From positions 8,356,967-8,420,966 of the forward strand of contig CM030706.1 of assembly GCA_017979445.1 (NCBI GenBank): DNA of 64,000 nucleotides, given 5' to 3'. Positions 33,408 to 45,504 of this stretch are shown here, piece by piece. Both the position numbers and the translations under genes were made by a program. Within the stretch, counting starts at the first letter, position 1, and the number at the start of each line of letters is the position of its first letter. The notes beneath the pieces were generated by a model, which saw nothing but the letters and a program-made list of their open reading frames with translations, had not been told where the DNA came from and ran no database searches. Source of the DNA: Akebia trifoliata (taxonomy: Eukaryota > Streptophyta > Magnoliopsida > Ranunculales > Lardizabalaceae).

Positions 33408-35716
33408 TCATTTTCCCTTCATAACTTCAATAAACATGTTGAAATTCTTGGTAGAAGACCCATCTTTACTAACACTCTTTCTTGCCATTTCCTTTATCTC
33501 TAAAGCTCTTCCTCTTATCTTCTCATCACCAAGCAAATCTTTAACATTTTTATTAATTTCTTCCTTTGGGATAATTCCATTCTCTTTTGGGTTCAACTTT
33601 AATCCAACCTTCCAAACATCAGAAATGAAATTTTGGATATGGAATTGGTCTGCAAAGTAAGGCCAACAAAGGAATGGAACTCCCATGCTTAATCCTTCCA
33701 TAGTTGAATTCCAACCACAATGAGTCAAAAAACAAGCAATGGAAGGATGGCTCAGTACCTGTTGTTGTGGGGCCCATCCCACCATTTGTCCACGTGAACC
33801 TACTCTTTCTTGAAAACAATTTGGGTATGTTGCGGTCGGACCATCAGTGAGATCCGGCCGCACGACCCACAAGAAAGGTTGACAAGTAAGCTCGAGCCCC
33901 AGTGCCAACTCATGGAATTGGCGCTGATTAAAGACAGTGAAGCTTCCGAAAGCTACATAGATGACAGAACAAGGAGCTTGTTTATCAAGCCAGTGTAGGC
34001 ATGTTGAGTCTTCGGGCCAAAAATTTCCATGAATTCGGTATGGGTGGCTACTTGCAAGTAATGGGCCGATTGGGAGGAAGTTGGGATACAATTGGAAAGC
34101 TGGTTGTTCAATATCGTAGAATGAGTTGCATAGAACCCAATCAACATCTCTAACTGCTTCAGTGTATGCGAATATGTATCGAAACATGGTTTGCTGTACC
34201 ATTGGGTCACCAATGCAACTCCATACAAAATGGGCCGTGTTCATGGGAGGCATGGTAGGTGATAGGTGGATCATTTGGTGATTTATGGGAGTACCTGCAT
34301 GATGTAAATTTGATGAATCACTTATGTCCTATTGCTATTGGACTTAATCAAGGAGTATGACATCATTCTTTTATAAAATCTTTGAAAATGACTAATTTAA
34401 ATTTAAATTCTTGGCATGTTGTTGGAATCTATTTTATATTTAAATAGACATGGTACAAGACAAAATCATAAATCTAGATTTAATGATTTGATCCTTTAAA
34501 TCTAGATTTGATTTGATATACATGTCCTATGTGAAGTACCCATGTCATTATGTATAGTTGGAAAAAAGAAGATAGATTCTATTGGCACACCAATTTTTAC
34601 TTAAGACAAATCAATCCGTTTTGAACCAACTAGTGTTAGAAGTAGTGGTCAGGGTTTCCCTCCAAAAGACAGAGGTCTTGAGTTCAAGTCCCTTAGTTGG
34701 CTACTAATAGGGATTTATCCCGACTTACCTAATATGTGTGATTTATAGGGTATTGCATGTACGCGGGTATTAGGGTGAGATATGCTACTTTAAGAGGTCA
34801 ATTGGCTCACTTCATACTACTAATTGGGCATATTAAGACTTAAAATAAGATGAATTTTATCCAAAATTCAAGTGATCTGAATATTAATTTAGCAGATTTG
34901 GTTCCTTTAAGTATATCCAAATTAAAACATGGGTCGGATATGGGTTGATGACCCTTAATTAGAGTCGGATCTAGGTCGGATACGGATATATCTTACTTTG
35001 CAAGTTATATTTTCATATTTTTCAAGATATTTTTCATCAACCAATAATAATTGGCCGGCATACGGTCCGGACATCCCGTCACAAAAATAGACAAAAAGAA
35101 AAAAGAAAAAAGAAAAAAGAAAAAAAAAAAAGTAATTTGAAATTAAATGCCTGTATATATATAGATTCATGTGTTATAAGTAAAAGTTGGTGTGTTACTA
35201 GAAGCTCTAAAAATTGCAATAATTCTTACCATTTGTATCAATTATTCCCTCTTCAATCAGCTTTGGAATGTGTAGGTTCAAGACTCTTGACGCTGCCGCA
35301 GCAGGCCAGAAGGCTGCACAACGGATTCCCATCTTCTTGGCAACTTTTACCGCCCAACCCATGATTTCATCAACAATGATGCACGTGATCTTATCATCGT
35401 CGGATTCATTCATCTTTTCTATCAATTCCTCGAGATAACGTGGCATGTATCTCAAGATAGAATCAGATAAGTTCCCCAGTTGATTTCGGTCTTCTTCAGG
35501 TCCCATTCCATCAGGGATTGAGATTAGATGGATCTGATTCTGTTTGATGTAGTTCTCCTCCCCACCTAAGGAGGAGATGACACGTGTGTGATTGAACTCT
35601 GTGTTAACGAAGGTGATCTTGAACCCATGTTCGGCTAAGCGGTGTGATAACTCCAGGAGGGGTATTACATGGCCTTGAGCTGGATATGATATAACCAGAG
35701 CGTGTGGTTTGCCCAT
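33408..35716 (-). CDS. UDP-glycosyltransferase, UGT83A-type (family 1)
   Basis: A cytosolic GT1 enzyme that transfers a sugar from a UDP-sugar to small acceptors. Two exons (35230-35716 and 33408-34294) with GT-AG borders join to 457 aa. The N-terminus MGKPHALVISYPAQGH carries the catalytic His16, and Asp116 (CIIVDEIMGWA) is its likely partner. The 44-residue PSPG box spans residues 336-379, from WAPQQQVLSHP through HCGWNSTMEG to ADQ. The final Gln is typical of UDP-glucose users. No signal peptide or membrane segment is present. The intron position and overall sequence match UGT83A1 of Arabidopsis (464 aa), whose acceptors are hydroxy-aromatic compounds. The acceptor here cannot be read from sequence. 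A TATA box lies at 35780-35787. A disabled copy lies downstream at 21881-24700. Confidence 0.93.
34631..34793 (+). mobile_element. tRNA-derived SINE in the UGT intron
   Basis: The order is TAGAAGTAGTGGTCAGGG (A-box-like), then GAGTTCAAGTCC at 34680-34691 (B-box-like), then GGGATTTATCCCGACTTACC and a GGGTATTGCATGTACGCGGG-type body. This is the architecture of widespread plant SINEs. It is sense with respect to the plus strand and opposite to the UGT gene. The ends are approximate. Confidence 0.6.
35092..35132. repeat. (A5-6G)n simple repeat
   Basis: AAAAAGAAAAAAGAAAAAAG and a poly-A stretch in the UGT intron, about 100 bases from the exon 1 donor. On the transcribed strand it is a T/C-rich tract. 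Confidence 0.85.
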
Positions 35717-35779
35717 GTTTTCTTGTTTCTATAACTCGTCCATCCACAACCACAGCCACAGCCACAACCACAACCAATT

Positions 35780-35787
35780 CTTATATA
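35780..35787 (-). promoter_or_regulatory. TATA box of the UGT gene
   Basis: TATATAAG on the minus strand, about 64 bases before the start codon. It is followed by a degenerate repeat of TGTGGT and TGTGGC units (about 35735-35775) in the presumed 5' leader. Confidence 0.7.
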
Positions 35788-35799
35788 TTTGGCGTTTGC

Positions 35800-38178
35800 A
35801 ACTTGCAACAGTATCTATGCAATTATTGCATAAAATAGTGTCACAAGATGCGATCTAAAAATCACTGAGTCTACTTGAAAATTACTTGATTTGACTCGAT
35901 GTAATCAGTTCCAAGGTGACTCGGCTTTAAAACTTGTTTGAACCAACTCACTGAGTCAAATTGGCAATGTGGCCAAGTCGAATGGGTAAAACTTGAAAAC
36001 ACACTGAAGCTCATGTATTCACACAATCCTGATCGTGTAAAGGCAAAATCAAACTGTTGGGTTTATCTTAACTTAGAGGTCCCTTTGTGTATTGGGGATA
36101 TGTCTTTTATATATCCCAAGTATTGTTGATTTAATTGCATTTATTTGATCGGGATTTATTTATTTATTTTTGTAACGAGGTGATGATTCCTGTAGTAGCG
36201 CGAGCATTTGTTCCATTGGGCTTTTGCCTGACCCAAAAGGATTAATTCTTGGGTTGCGCACACCATCCCACCTGTCACATGAAGTCATTTAATAGTCAAC
36301 TTTTGATGGAGGGGGCATATAGAGATTTGAAGTCACGGCTTGGGGAGCACACCCAGTTGTTTCTTACCATCTCAACTAACCCCCGGTGACATATATGTTC
36401 GGAATTGTGTGTGAACATCCAACCTTTTACGTGAGGAAACATATCCCGTTCCATATGTTTTATTTTTCAGAACAAATTATCCTAATAAATGATAAAATTA
36501 CTTTTAAATATACTTACAGGCTTTAACACATCTTTTATTGATTTCCTAAATTGGCTCATGATTCATCAAGTTGACTCTACTCAATGCACATCCTAGTCGA
36601 ATCAAGTTTTAATATATTGCCCAAACCATCCTAACAAGAAGGGTTTTTAATTTGCTTCTAGTTGTTTGGTGGTGAAACCAAAGGCCCAATTATTTCTAAT
36701 TTGTACTTTGTCCGTAATGTTCACGTAGTTAAAGACATATATAAGATACATCCATCTATAATAATAGCAACCTTTTTATTAAAATAAAGCTGGCAAAAAC
36801 AAAATTTCCATCAAGGTTGAAAACAACCCAAGGAAGATGATAAGTATTGCCAATAATGGGTTCAAAGAAAAATACCTGTACTTCAATAAACAATGCAAAA
36901 CAGATTCAATACATATAGAGGCAATTCCTTTGACCTTTAGGTGATCAAATCGATGGGAACTTCATAATCTCTTGGGGTAGAAGACGGCCTCCACATTCCT
37001 TTATAGCTTTGTCCTTCCCATTCATCACCATCACCAATTTGGAAAGAACTCTAATTGTAATGGGAAGCCAAGACAGTTCCATGGTCTAGATGCATCTAAC
37101 CCAAGCCAACCTTATGAATACTATAATTGTATTCCCAGGCCAAACCTTTATCTCCATTGCATATGCACAAAAGTATATCATGGTATACAGTAACAATAAC
37201 CATAATGATTGTAGATACCCAAATTTGAATTGGCCCTCTGTGCAAAGTGCCCAAAAATAATTAAAATTAGAATGAGCTCCAAGGCCTAAACCTTAAAAAA
37301 ACTTGTCTATTTTTCAAGTACATAACCTAGAGTCCCTTTTGCTTGGCACATAGGCTAAAAATCTTTCTCATTCTCTCACCATCATAACCTTACCTCTCAA
37401 ACCCAACTCTAACCAAAGTAAACCCAACCCAATCCTATACATACCCTAACCCAATCAATCTCAACCTAACACCTAAGCCCATTAGATCCAAAGCCGAACC
37501 CAAAAGCCCTTATCCTAAGTCTCAACTCAAGTCCAATAATCACCACCAATCATCACAATGATCCAATGATCATCACTTATTACAATTCGTTAGAATGTTG
37601 AAAATTTTGGAATAATTCACCTCTTGGTGAACATAGACTCTAAGATAATATGAAATATTATTTTTCACCATGTTCTTAGGACTCACAATTGGACGGGTTA
37701 GCTCACTAACTTAGCTTGCCCAACCTTAAAAAATAAGTGTTAATGCCTTAAACTTGATTAGGGTTGGCTAATATATATATATATAATATATTATATATAT
37801 ATTTTCACTTCCTTTTGTTATTCTTATTGAAAATTTTGATAAGGCTATTACCAATATTATCAATTGAGTTGACTACTACAGTTTGCCCCCCCTGGAAGAA
37901 AATCCTGGCTCCACCCCTTGAGTTGAGGACCTGAAATCTTTTATCCGCCATGAGTTACAAGATATCATTCATCGTCTTTGGCTTGCTCACTCGGGAGGTT
38001 ACTCTAGAATTTAGGTCCAATTTGACTCGAACCTAGCTTTCAATGTCTTGAAAGATAAATAGAATGCCCCTGGGGGCGTGCTTCACCTTGTTTTGTTAAT
38101 CAAGAGGGCTCTTGGGAAACTTTCATGAAGTCAGGATTTTGCATGTTTTTAGGAAAACTAACAAGGTTGTTGACATCC
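35800..38178. other. Intergenic DNA with an LTR-like fragment
   Basis: No gene was found. At 37210 TGTAGATACCCAAATTTG starts a C/A-rich stretch to about 37560 (repeated CCCAACC and CCTAACCC pieces). It mirrors the composition of 1-2070 on its minus strand and is probably a relative of the LTR at 44215. An (AT)n tract lies at about 37771-37803. The remainder is AT-rich and unassigned. Confidence 0.4.
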
Positions 38179-38230
38179 TTTTTTTTTTTGATCGGTAAGT
38201 TGAGGCTATAAAGGGCCCCACCCTGATTTA

Positions 38231-38860
38231 TTAAAAGTTACTAACACCGAAAAAACAGACATTGAGGTCCTCCATGAGGATGTGATACAAATCCATGGGA
38301 ACATTAAAAAAATAAAAAATAAAAAATTGTGTATTTCGAGCTCCTTTACTAGCAAGCCAATCAGTTGCTTTATTTGATTCACGCCAACTAAACTCTAGTA
38401 TAGCTGAATTAAATCCCCGCATCTCCCTTCTAATGTCTCTAACAAGGCTAGTTAACTTCCAAGGCGTAGTCCACTCATTTTTAATACATTTAACAGTCAC
38501 TAACGAATCTGAAGACACAATTATATCCGAAACTCCTTTCATTTTAAGATGTTGAATTCCTTGAAGAATCGCTTCCATTTCAATCGGTACAATTTCTGTA
38601 TGATTCAATCTCCTCATACCAACAGTGACCAATTCTCCATTATTATTTCTTGCAATAAATCCGATTCCAGCCCCTATTTCTGATAAAGACCCATCATTAT
38701 TTAACTTGATAATCCCCATTGGAGGAACAAGCCAACGAACAACAGAGCTATCCTTATTTTTAAGAGTTCCATTGCAGCCCCAAACCTGAATCAGATTCAG
38801 CACCTCATTATTTGTTGTCTTCAAGCCGTCTACTCTACCACATACATCTGCCATGATCAT
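38231..38860 (-). pseudogene. LINE RNase H domain
   Basis: A 209-codon frame with a plant-type RNase H fold: IKLNNDGSLSEIGAGIGFIA (first Asp), VPIEMEAILQGIQHL (Glu), VSSDSLVTVKCI (second Asp) and FSWRESNKATDWLAS (late carboxylate region, Asn-Lys in place of the usual Asn-x-x-Ala-Asp). It forms the C-terminus of LINE ORF2, separated from RT by frame changes at about 38880-39290. Confidence 0.85.
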
Positions 38861-39037
38861 CTGACTTAGCTACTGCCCACTCAGCTCTGTTTCATTAAAG
38901 ATACGTCGATTATGTTCACGTCATATATGATACACAGTAGCACATAGCATCAGACTAAGAATAATTGAAATGGATTGACTACCAATATACTCAATTTCCT
39001 CTTCTAAAGTACCGACTGAATCTCTCTCAATCTTAGC

Positions 39038-41440
39038 CTAGTTCAATACATTCTTCCAATAGTCCATGCTATGTCTACACTTAAAAAACAAGTGTTCATT
39101 CTCTTCCCCATCATTCCGGCACAGCACACATCTAGAAGCGAGCACTAACCTTCTCTTCCTTAAGTTTTCAACTGTAAGCAGCCTACGATTCATCGCAAGC
39201 CAAGCTATGAACGAATGATGTGGAATTCTCAGCTTATTCCAAATAGTTTGTACCACATAACCTCTGTATCCTGATTTCGAATCACATTTCATGCTGATTT
39301 AAGAGTAAACTTCCCATTCGCATTCTCTGTCTACACAATTTTATCTTTTTCATTTGGCCACAGAGGATGATGCGCTTCAACTAAATCAGAGACCATTGCA
39401 TATAAATTTCTATTCATACGATGAATAGCCTTTCTACCAAATTGATCCACTAACGCCCCCTGCCAACCAAGGGTAATTCCAAAATGACATCGTCGAACCA
39501 TCACCCACTAAGAACCGAATGCGATTCTTAGTGAGATCACGAACTTTCATAATGCCTCTCCAAGCCCAAGATGCATTGTTTGGAGGATTACATCTCCAAA
39601 TAGTACCCTTAGCAACATATCTTCTTCTCATCCATGCACTCCAAAGACTCTTGTTTTTAATTATTTTCCAGAACAGCTTCATAAGACCAATGGTATTCCA
39701 ATATTTAATTCTTCTTAATCCAAGACCCCCTTCTTTAAAAGGTCGACAAACTTTGGACCAACTAACAACATGAAAGGATTTACTAGACACCGTCCCACTC
39801 CAAAGGAAATTTTTCAACAAGGATTCAATCTTAATAATGACCCCTTTAGGAAGAGAGAAACAAGACGACCAGTAGATTTGAAAAGAAGAAAGAACCGATT
39901 TGATAAGCTCAAGTCTACCAGTAAAGGATAAAAATCTAGATTTCCATCCCTCAATTCGTTTTTGAATTTTTTCAATCAAAGGGTAGCACATCGATAACGT
40001 CAATTGAGTAGAAAACAAGGGGAGACCTAAATACCGAATTGGGAGGTTACCTTCTTTGAATGACAATGTTTGAATGATAAGATCTTTGTTTGAACACGAT
40101 TGACTAAAAAATAAATTACTCTTCTCAACGTTAGTTAGGAGGCCAGAAATATTGAAAAAGTCATCAAGAAGATTTTTGGTGTTGCTTGTAGAGTGAACAT
40201 TATCTTTAGAAAACAAAACAATATCATCTGCAAACATAAGATGATATATTTGTGGAAGATTACTATTGGTAGGGACAGAAATAAGATTATTCTCAATTCT
40301 ATTTTCAAGAATGCACGAGAAGGCTTCCGTAACAATCGTAAAAATATAAGGCGAGATAGGATCTCCTTGTCTTAACCCACAGTTACTAGGAAAATAGCCA
40401 TACGAGGATCCATTAAGAACAATAGAAAATCTAGGAGTTGTAATATATTCCCTAATCCAAGAAATCCAAGTCTGGTCACACCCCATTTGATTGAGAATAT
40501 TAAAAATGAAATCCCATCTGACCTTATCATAGGCTTTCTTCAAATTTACTTTGACAGAAAAAAAAGGAGAACTCGAAGTAAGATGGGAGTTTCGAAAAAG
40601 TTCATGGGCTAGCAAAATGTTATCCGAAATATTTCTCTCTTTAATGAACGTCGATTGGTTTAAGCTAATGATAGAAGGTAAAATTTGCGATAAATGATTA
40701 GCCAAAATTTTCGTAATCACTTTGTAAACAAAATTACAAAGAGAGATATGTCTGAATCTATCCAACCGGTTCGCCTCTTTATCTTTAGGAATAAGGACTA
40801 AAAGAGTAGAATTCAGTTCCTTAAGTAATTTCCCACGAGAAAAGAAGTTTAAAATAGCCCGAACAAAATCCTCTTCCACAATATCCCAAAAAGAAATAAA
40901 GAATTTCGTACAAAACCCATCAGGCCCAGGAACCTTATTAAGAGGGGATTGGAAGACAACAGATCGAATTTCCTCTCTAGTCACCGGTCTAGACAAGCTA
41001 TTAGATTGTTCCAAAGACAGTCTGTTTTTAAAAGGAATATAAGGACAAGGAGTAATAGAAGAAGATGAGAATACCTCTTGGAAGTAATTAATAGCAAAGT
41101 CCCCAATATTCTCTTCACCTCTGATAGGATGCCCCGAGTTATCAAGAATCTCGTAAATCCCGTTTCTAGCAACGTTAGGGGCCATCGAAGCATAGAAAAA
41201 CTTGGTATTCGTATCCCATTCTTTCAACCACTGAACCCGAGATTTTTGCCTAATCATCGACTCCTCTGCCGTAATCTCTTTAATCAGCTCATTACTCACT
41301 GTCCTCACTTGATTAGCCAGCTCAGAATTAAGAGGATGAACTTGAATTTGTTGCTGAATATTTTTAAGCTTTGTTTCAGCCACTTCTTTCCTACTTGTAA
41401 CATTCCCATACTTCTGACTATTCCAACTTTTAATGGCCAT
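39038..41440 (-). pseudogene. LINE reverse transcriptase and zf-RVT region
   Basis: The frame 39434-41440 (668 codons) is the RT core. It has NKVPGPDGFCTKFFISFWDI, LIPKDKEANRLDRFRHISLC, then NLKKAYDKVRWDFI, GLRQGDPISPYIF and the catalytic box FADDIVLFSKDN. The thumb region follows (YLGLPLFSTQLTLSMCYPLI). After a frame break, 39038-39292 carries the zf-RVT domain (VVQTIWNKLRIPHHSFIAWL, CVLCRNDGEENEHLFFKC). RT itself is surprisingly intact. Changes such as KVNLKKAYDK (usually D-x-K-KAYD) suggest loss of activity. Confidence 0.9.
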
Positions 41441-41455
41441 CTTAATCCTTCGAAG

Positions 41456-42270
41456 CTAAAATAAAAGAAAGATTCCAATCAATACTGTTTCCCAAGCCTC
41501 CATCACAATATCTTGAAACCCATCTTGACCAATCCACGACGTAAAAAATTTAAAGCTGCTCTTACTCATTCTAATTTGATCTACCAAGTTGAATTTAATA
41601 GGAGCATGATCGGAGATACCTGGATGCATATAATTCAAACGCACATTAGGCCATTTTTGAACCCATTAAACATTTACTAAAGCTCTGTCTAGTCTACTCA
41701 TTATACACCTAGTGTCTGTCGCCTTATTGCTCCAAGACAGACAATGATCTGTCATATTCATGTCTTGTAACCCACAAGTATTAATAAAATCATTAAACTC
41801 TCCAAATTCCTACGAGGAGCCAGATTTCCTCCTACCTTTTCGTTTCTGAATCGGATCGTATTAAAATCACCCATGACCACCCAAGGAATCTCAATGCTGG
41901 CTGCCAATTCTGTCAACGATCTCCAAAGTTCTACCCTCTTCGAGTGGAAATTTGCTGTATAAATACATGTAAACAAAAATATTGCATTATCGTTAAGGTG
42001 ATGCACTTTACAATGAATAAATTGACCCGTCTCTAATATTTTATCCACTCTAAATTTAATTGGATTCCAACTTACCCAAATTCTCCCTGAATCATCTGAT
42101 TCATAATTATCTATATAACTCCATCTCTTTTGAATGCTTCTACGGAATCCCACTGATCTAAATTGCTCTACTTTAGTCTCATTTAAGACTAACAAATCAA
42201 GATTTTCTGAACATAGAAGGTCCTTCACTGCTCTCCTCTTGCTGATGTGATTCATACCCTTGATGTTCTA
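41456..42270 (-). pseudogene. LINE APE-type endonuclease, broken
   Basis: The frame 41758-42255 reads MNHISKRRAVKDLLCSENLD, LLVLNETKVEQF (catalytic Glu), IWVSWNP and IPWVVMGDFNTIRF (Asp-Asn pair). Just upstream, a TAG (42268-42270) stands where LINE endonucleases have the Trp of C-W-N. Near 41800 the frame shifts (correct reading GLQDMNMTDHCLSWSN). The C-terminal part at 41456-41644 keeps the GISDHAPIKFNL motif (Ser-Asp-His). Confidence 0.88.
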
Positions 42271-42287
42271 ACATCCAGCGTTCATAA

Positions 42288-42978
42288 TCACTTTTCAGAA
42301 ATCGTGCCTTCCACAGTAGGCACACCCTTCGAACGTGTCCTGATTGCTGAAATCTGCTTCGATTTAGTCTTCTTGTTAACCTTTTTCGACTTCCCATTCG
42401 ATCCTTTTTTCTTTTTCTTATTGTTAACTTGATTTGATTTCCTGGCAAAATCCGCAATGGAGCTTCTCTCTGTGGAATCTGACTGATAGTTGTCCAAGTC
42501 TGAATCATGATTTCCATCAGAGCTATTTGCTAGAATTGAGAATTGATTCTTAATCTCCTGGGTTACATGATCTGTACCCTTCTCAGACCATGAAAGATCT
42601 GCACTAGTGGATATTTCCACTAAATCTGAACTTTCCTTGTGAAGCACAATAGCTGGAGAAGGATATTCCAACGCCCTGGTTAGAGAACTTTCCTTTTTCT
42701 ACCTGAATTATTCAAATTATAAACTTCAACTAATTGGTTCTGCATCAAAGGAGAAGTTTCTATAGCTGGACTATCACAAACGACAATACCACCTTCCTCA
42801 ATATTATATTCCTTTCCTGACTCACTTGCCATCTTATCGTCCTTGTCATCTTCCTTGCCATTAACGCTGTCAGGAATTATAGCAAGTTCCATATTCTTAT
42901 GAATCACGTGGATTTCTGATTGAATAGGAGCTTTAACACTCCAATCCGAAATCTCTTTAGGCTGATTTTTTGGATGTT
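42288..42978 (-). pseudogene. LINE ORF1, C-terminal part
   Basis: Two overlapping frames (42680-42907 and 42288-42671) encode acidic, Ser-rich sequence (SVNGKEDDKDDKMASESGKE), then a Lys-rich tail (NNKKKKKGSNGKSKKVNKKT) typical of the low-complexity C-terminus of plant LINE ORF1. It continues directly from the piece at 53826-54526 beyond the copia insertion. Confidence 0.75.
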
Positions 42979-42983
42979 GTTTC
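42979..42983. repeat. Target-site duplication GTTTC (left)
   Basis: The same five bases follow the right LTR at 53821-53825. This pair proves insertion of the 42984-53820 copia element into the LINE. Confidence 0.92.
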
Positions 42984-43490
42984 TATTAGAATTTTAATCA
43001 AAATTACTTGCTTATTTTGGATTTTCTTTGAATTAAAATATCCTTTTATGGTCCAATTAAATACTGATTTTGAAAGGGATTGAATTGCTATTGGCTAAGA
43101 ACATTGGGGACCAAGTTGGAAATAATTTTTGCAATCTAAGAAATTTCCATCGATTGGGGATCTTGTGGTTTCCTAAATAAATCAGAATTCTTTTCTTCCT
43201 AGAGTTTCTTCTAATTTTGGTGATGGGTTGGAATTGGAAAGAAAAACTCATTAAAGAGGGAAGTGGTGGCCGTCACTTAATGTGTATGATCGCAAGAGAA
43301 TCCCATCCATTTCGTCATACAAAATTAAAGGGTAAAGCACCATTATCTTAACTTGAAGAACACCAGAGCCTGATATTGGATTTCATTCTTGCTGATTTGT
43401 TGTTCAAGCTTCGCAAAAGGTACGCGACTTAAACCCATTCAGATTTCAAATCATTTTGATTAAGTGTTAGAGAGAAGATCCTATCCAACA
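42984..43490 (+). repeat. 5' LTR of the large copia element
   Basis: Runs from TATTAGAATTTTAATC to GATCCTATCCAACA. Pairs with 53313-53820. Confidence 0.93.
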
Positions 43491-43493
43491 AAT

Positions 43494-43505
43494 TGGTATC
43501 AGAGC
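43494..43505 (+). promoter_or_regulatory. Primer-binding site, initiator Met-tRNA
   Basis: TGGTATCAGAGC, three bases after the 5' LTR of the large copia element. Confidence 0.9.
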
Positions 43506-44769
43506 TTGGTTGTATCTCTTGCACTTAATTATTTGGTTCAGTTTTTTAACATAAAAGATCGATTGTAGTTTGCCATTAAAAGGTTCTAAGAAACCCCCTT
43601 TTTGATTTTATTTTTTATTTTGTAAATCCAAGGGGATTTTCGGTTTTGCACTCCATTGAAGTCGGAGATGACATCGTCCATGGATTTCCATCTTGATGGC
43701 TGAATGTTGAACCCACAATGACTTCTTATGGAGTCAACTTCATCTTCTTCTTAAAAGTTACAGTAAGGTATTTTGGAGAAGATGAAGTTTTATTTTAGAC
43801 TTTGGTCAAATCTGATTGACCATATGATTTGTTTGTTTCTTTTAAAAAATCATTCACTTGAGGTATAGGGTCGGACTCGACCCATGGGTTAGGCCACATA
43901 CCGACTTGACCCGCTGACCCGTTTGACCTCGGTCACATTATTCTGACTCAACATATTAGCTGAGTTGACTCAGTTGTGTTGATTATCTCATTTATGTCAC
44001 TATTCACAACATGTATTATATTCATGTTAAATGTTTGTTTGTTCAAATACATGATAATTGATTTTTGATTCAATTTTTTTTTCTGATTTTTCCCAAGGGA
44101 CTATTTGTTTAAAGAATGCATTAATTTATATTAAGGGATCGTTTGATAAAACATCATAGAATCTATTTATTTATTTTGATTCATATAAAATACTTATTTA
44201 TACCTGTAGACACCCCATTTTTGCATCTGCCTAATTCGACAATTCGTGACCCCGATTACCGTAAATTCCTAATGATGATCGCAAAGAACTCAAAGGCTTG
44301 TGAGTACTGTCCCTGATTCCCTTCGTTTCCACTCTTTTCATCTCCCCCACTCGTTGCGACTCGACATAGAAATTTACGCACGCTTAGGATCGCCATACGT
44401 CACACCCGATTTAGCAAGTACACACGCTTAGGCTCGCCACACAGTTCGATAACCTAGAGACCTCGCCACGCTAGGAAAATACGACTTTGAAACATAGAAA
44501 TAATCACATTGGGACTAAAAGAAACCTCACGTCAGAATTCGTAAAAATCCGCAAAAATCGACAAAATGACGAAAATACCCCTCATAAATTTTGGACCTTC
44601 GAAAGACCTTGAAAGTGCCTCCATTGCACTCAGAACATGATTTCGAGTCTAACGGGACCCAAATTGATGAAAACAGATAAACTTAGAAAAAATCATTAAA
44701 ATGACCGAAATGCCCCTCAACCTTCAAATTCAACTTAGAGATTCCGATCCTTAGGAAAATGTAACAAGA

Positions 44770-45240
44770 ATCAAACCTAATTAAAAGTTCAATTTAAACT
44801 AAAAAAAAAAAAAATTCAAGTAAAAAAAAAAAAAATAAACAATTCAAATAAAACAATTCCAAACAATTCAAACTCAAATTTAAAATTGAACAATTAAAAC
44901 TTAAAATTTAATTCAAAATTAAACAATTAAAACCTAATTCAAAATTAAACAATTAAAACTTAAAATTTAATTCAAAATTAAATAATTAAAATTTAATTCA
45001 AAATTAAAAATTAAACAATCAAAATCTAATTCAAAACCCAAACAATCGAATAATTAAAAATCAAACAATCCAACAATTAAACAATAAAAATCAAAGAATC
45101 CAACAATTAAACAATTAAAATTTAATCATTAAACAAATAAAACTTAAATTAAAAATTAAACTATTAAACAATTAAAATTAAATAACTAAACATTTCAAAT
45201 TAAAATCGAACAACTAATCAAATCAAAATCAAAACACAAC
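44770..45240. repeat. A/T-rich tandem-like tract
   Basis: Irregular repeats built from AACAATTAAAACTTAAAATT and TAATTCAAAATTAAAC units plus poly-A runs, with almost no G. Part of the presumed U3 of the 44215-48102 unit. It could be expanded by slippage. Confidence 0.8.
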
Positions 45241-45496
45241 CAACAAATCGAAGCAAAATTAAATCAACCAAAATAAAAATCCCATCGACAAAGTCAAAGC
45301 AAACCAATCAAATAAAAAAATAACAAAATTTTTTTCCAATCAAACATTAAAAAATCTAATGGATTATAGGAGAACCACCGTGCTACGAGTAGCGTGGAAT
45401 CCCCACCTACATTCTCCTAAAAAAAATGAGCCAAAGAAGAGAAAAACGTGTGAAACTATAAAAAAGAAGAAACAAAATTTTTAGGAAGTTGTCTCC

Positions 45497-45504
45497 TATA
45501 AATA
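45497..45504 (+). promoter_or_regulatory. TATA box of the 3.9-kb LTR
   Basis: TATAAATA in a CTCCTATAAATAGAGAG context, about 1.28 kb from the LTR start. It probably drives transcription from about 45530. Confidence 0.65.

Noticed and set aside
34631..34700. tRNA-like A and B boxes
   Set aside because: No cloverleaf or acceptor stem can be formed. The context fits a SINE, not a tRNA gene.
44770..45240. Regular A/T repeats that could suggest a CRISPR array or satellite
   Set aside because: Units vary in length with no fixed spacers, and the setting is a plant LTR.
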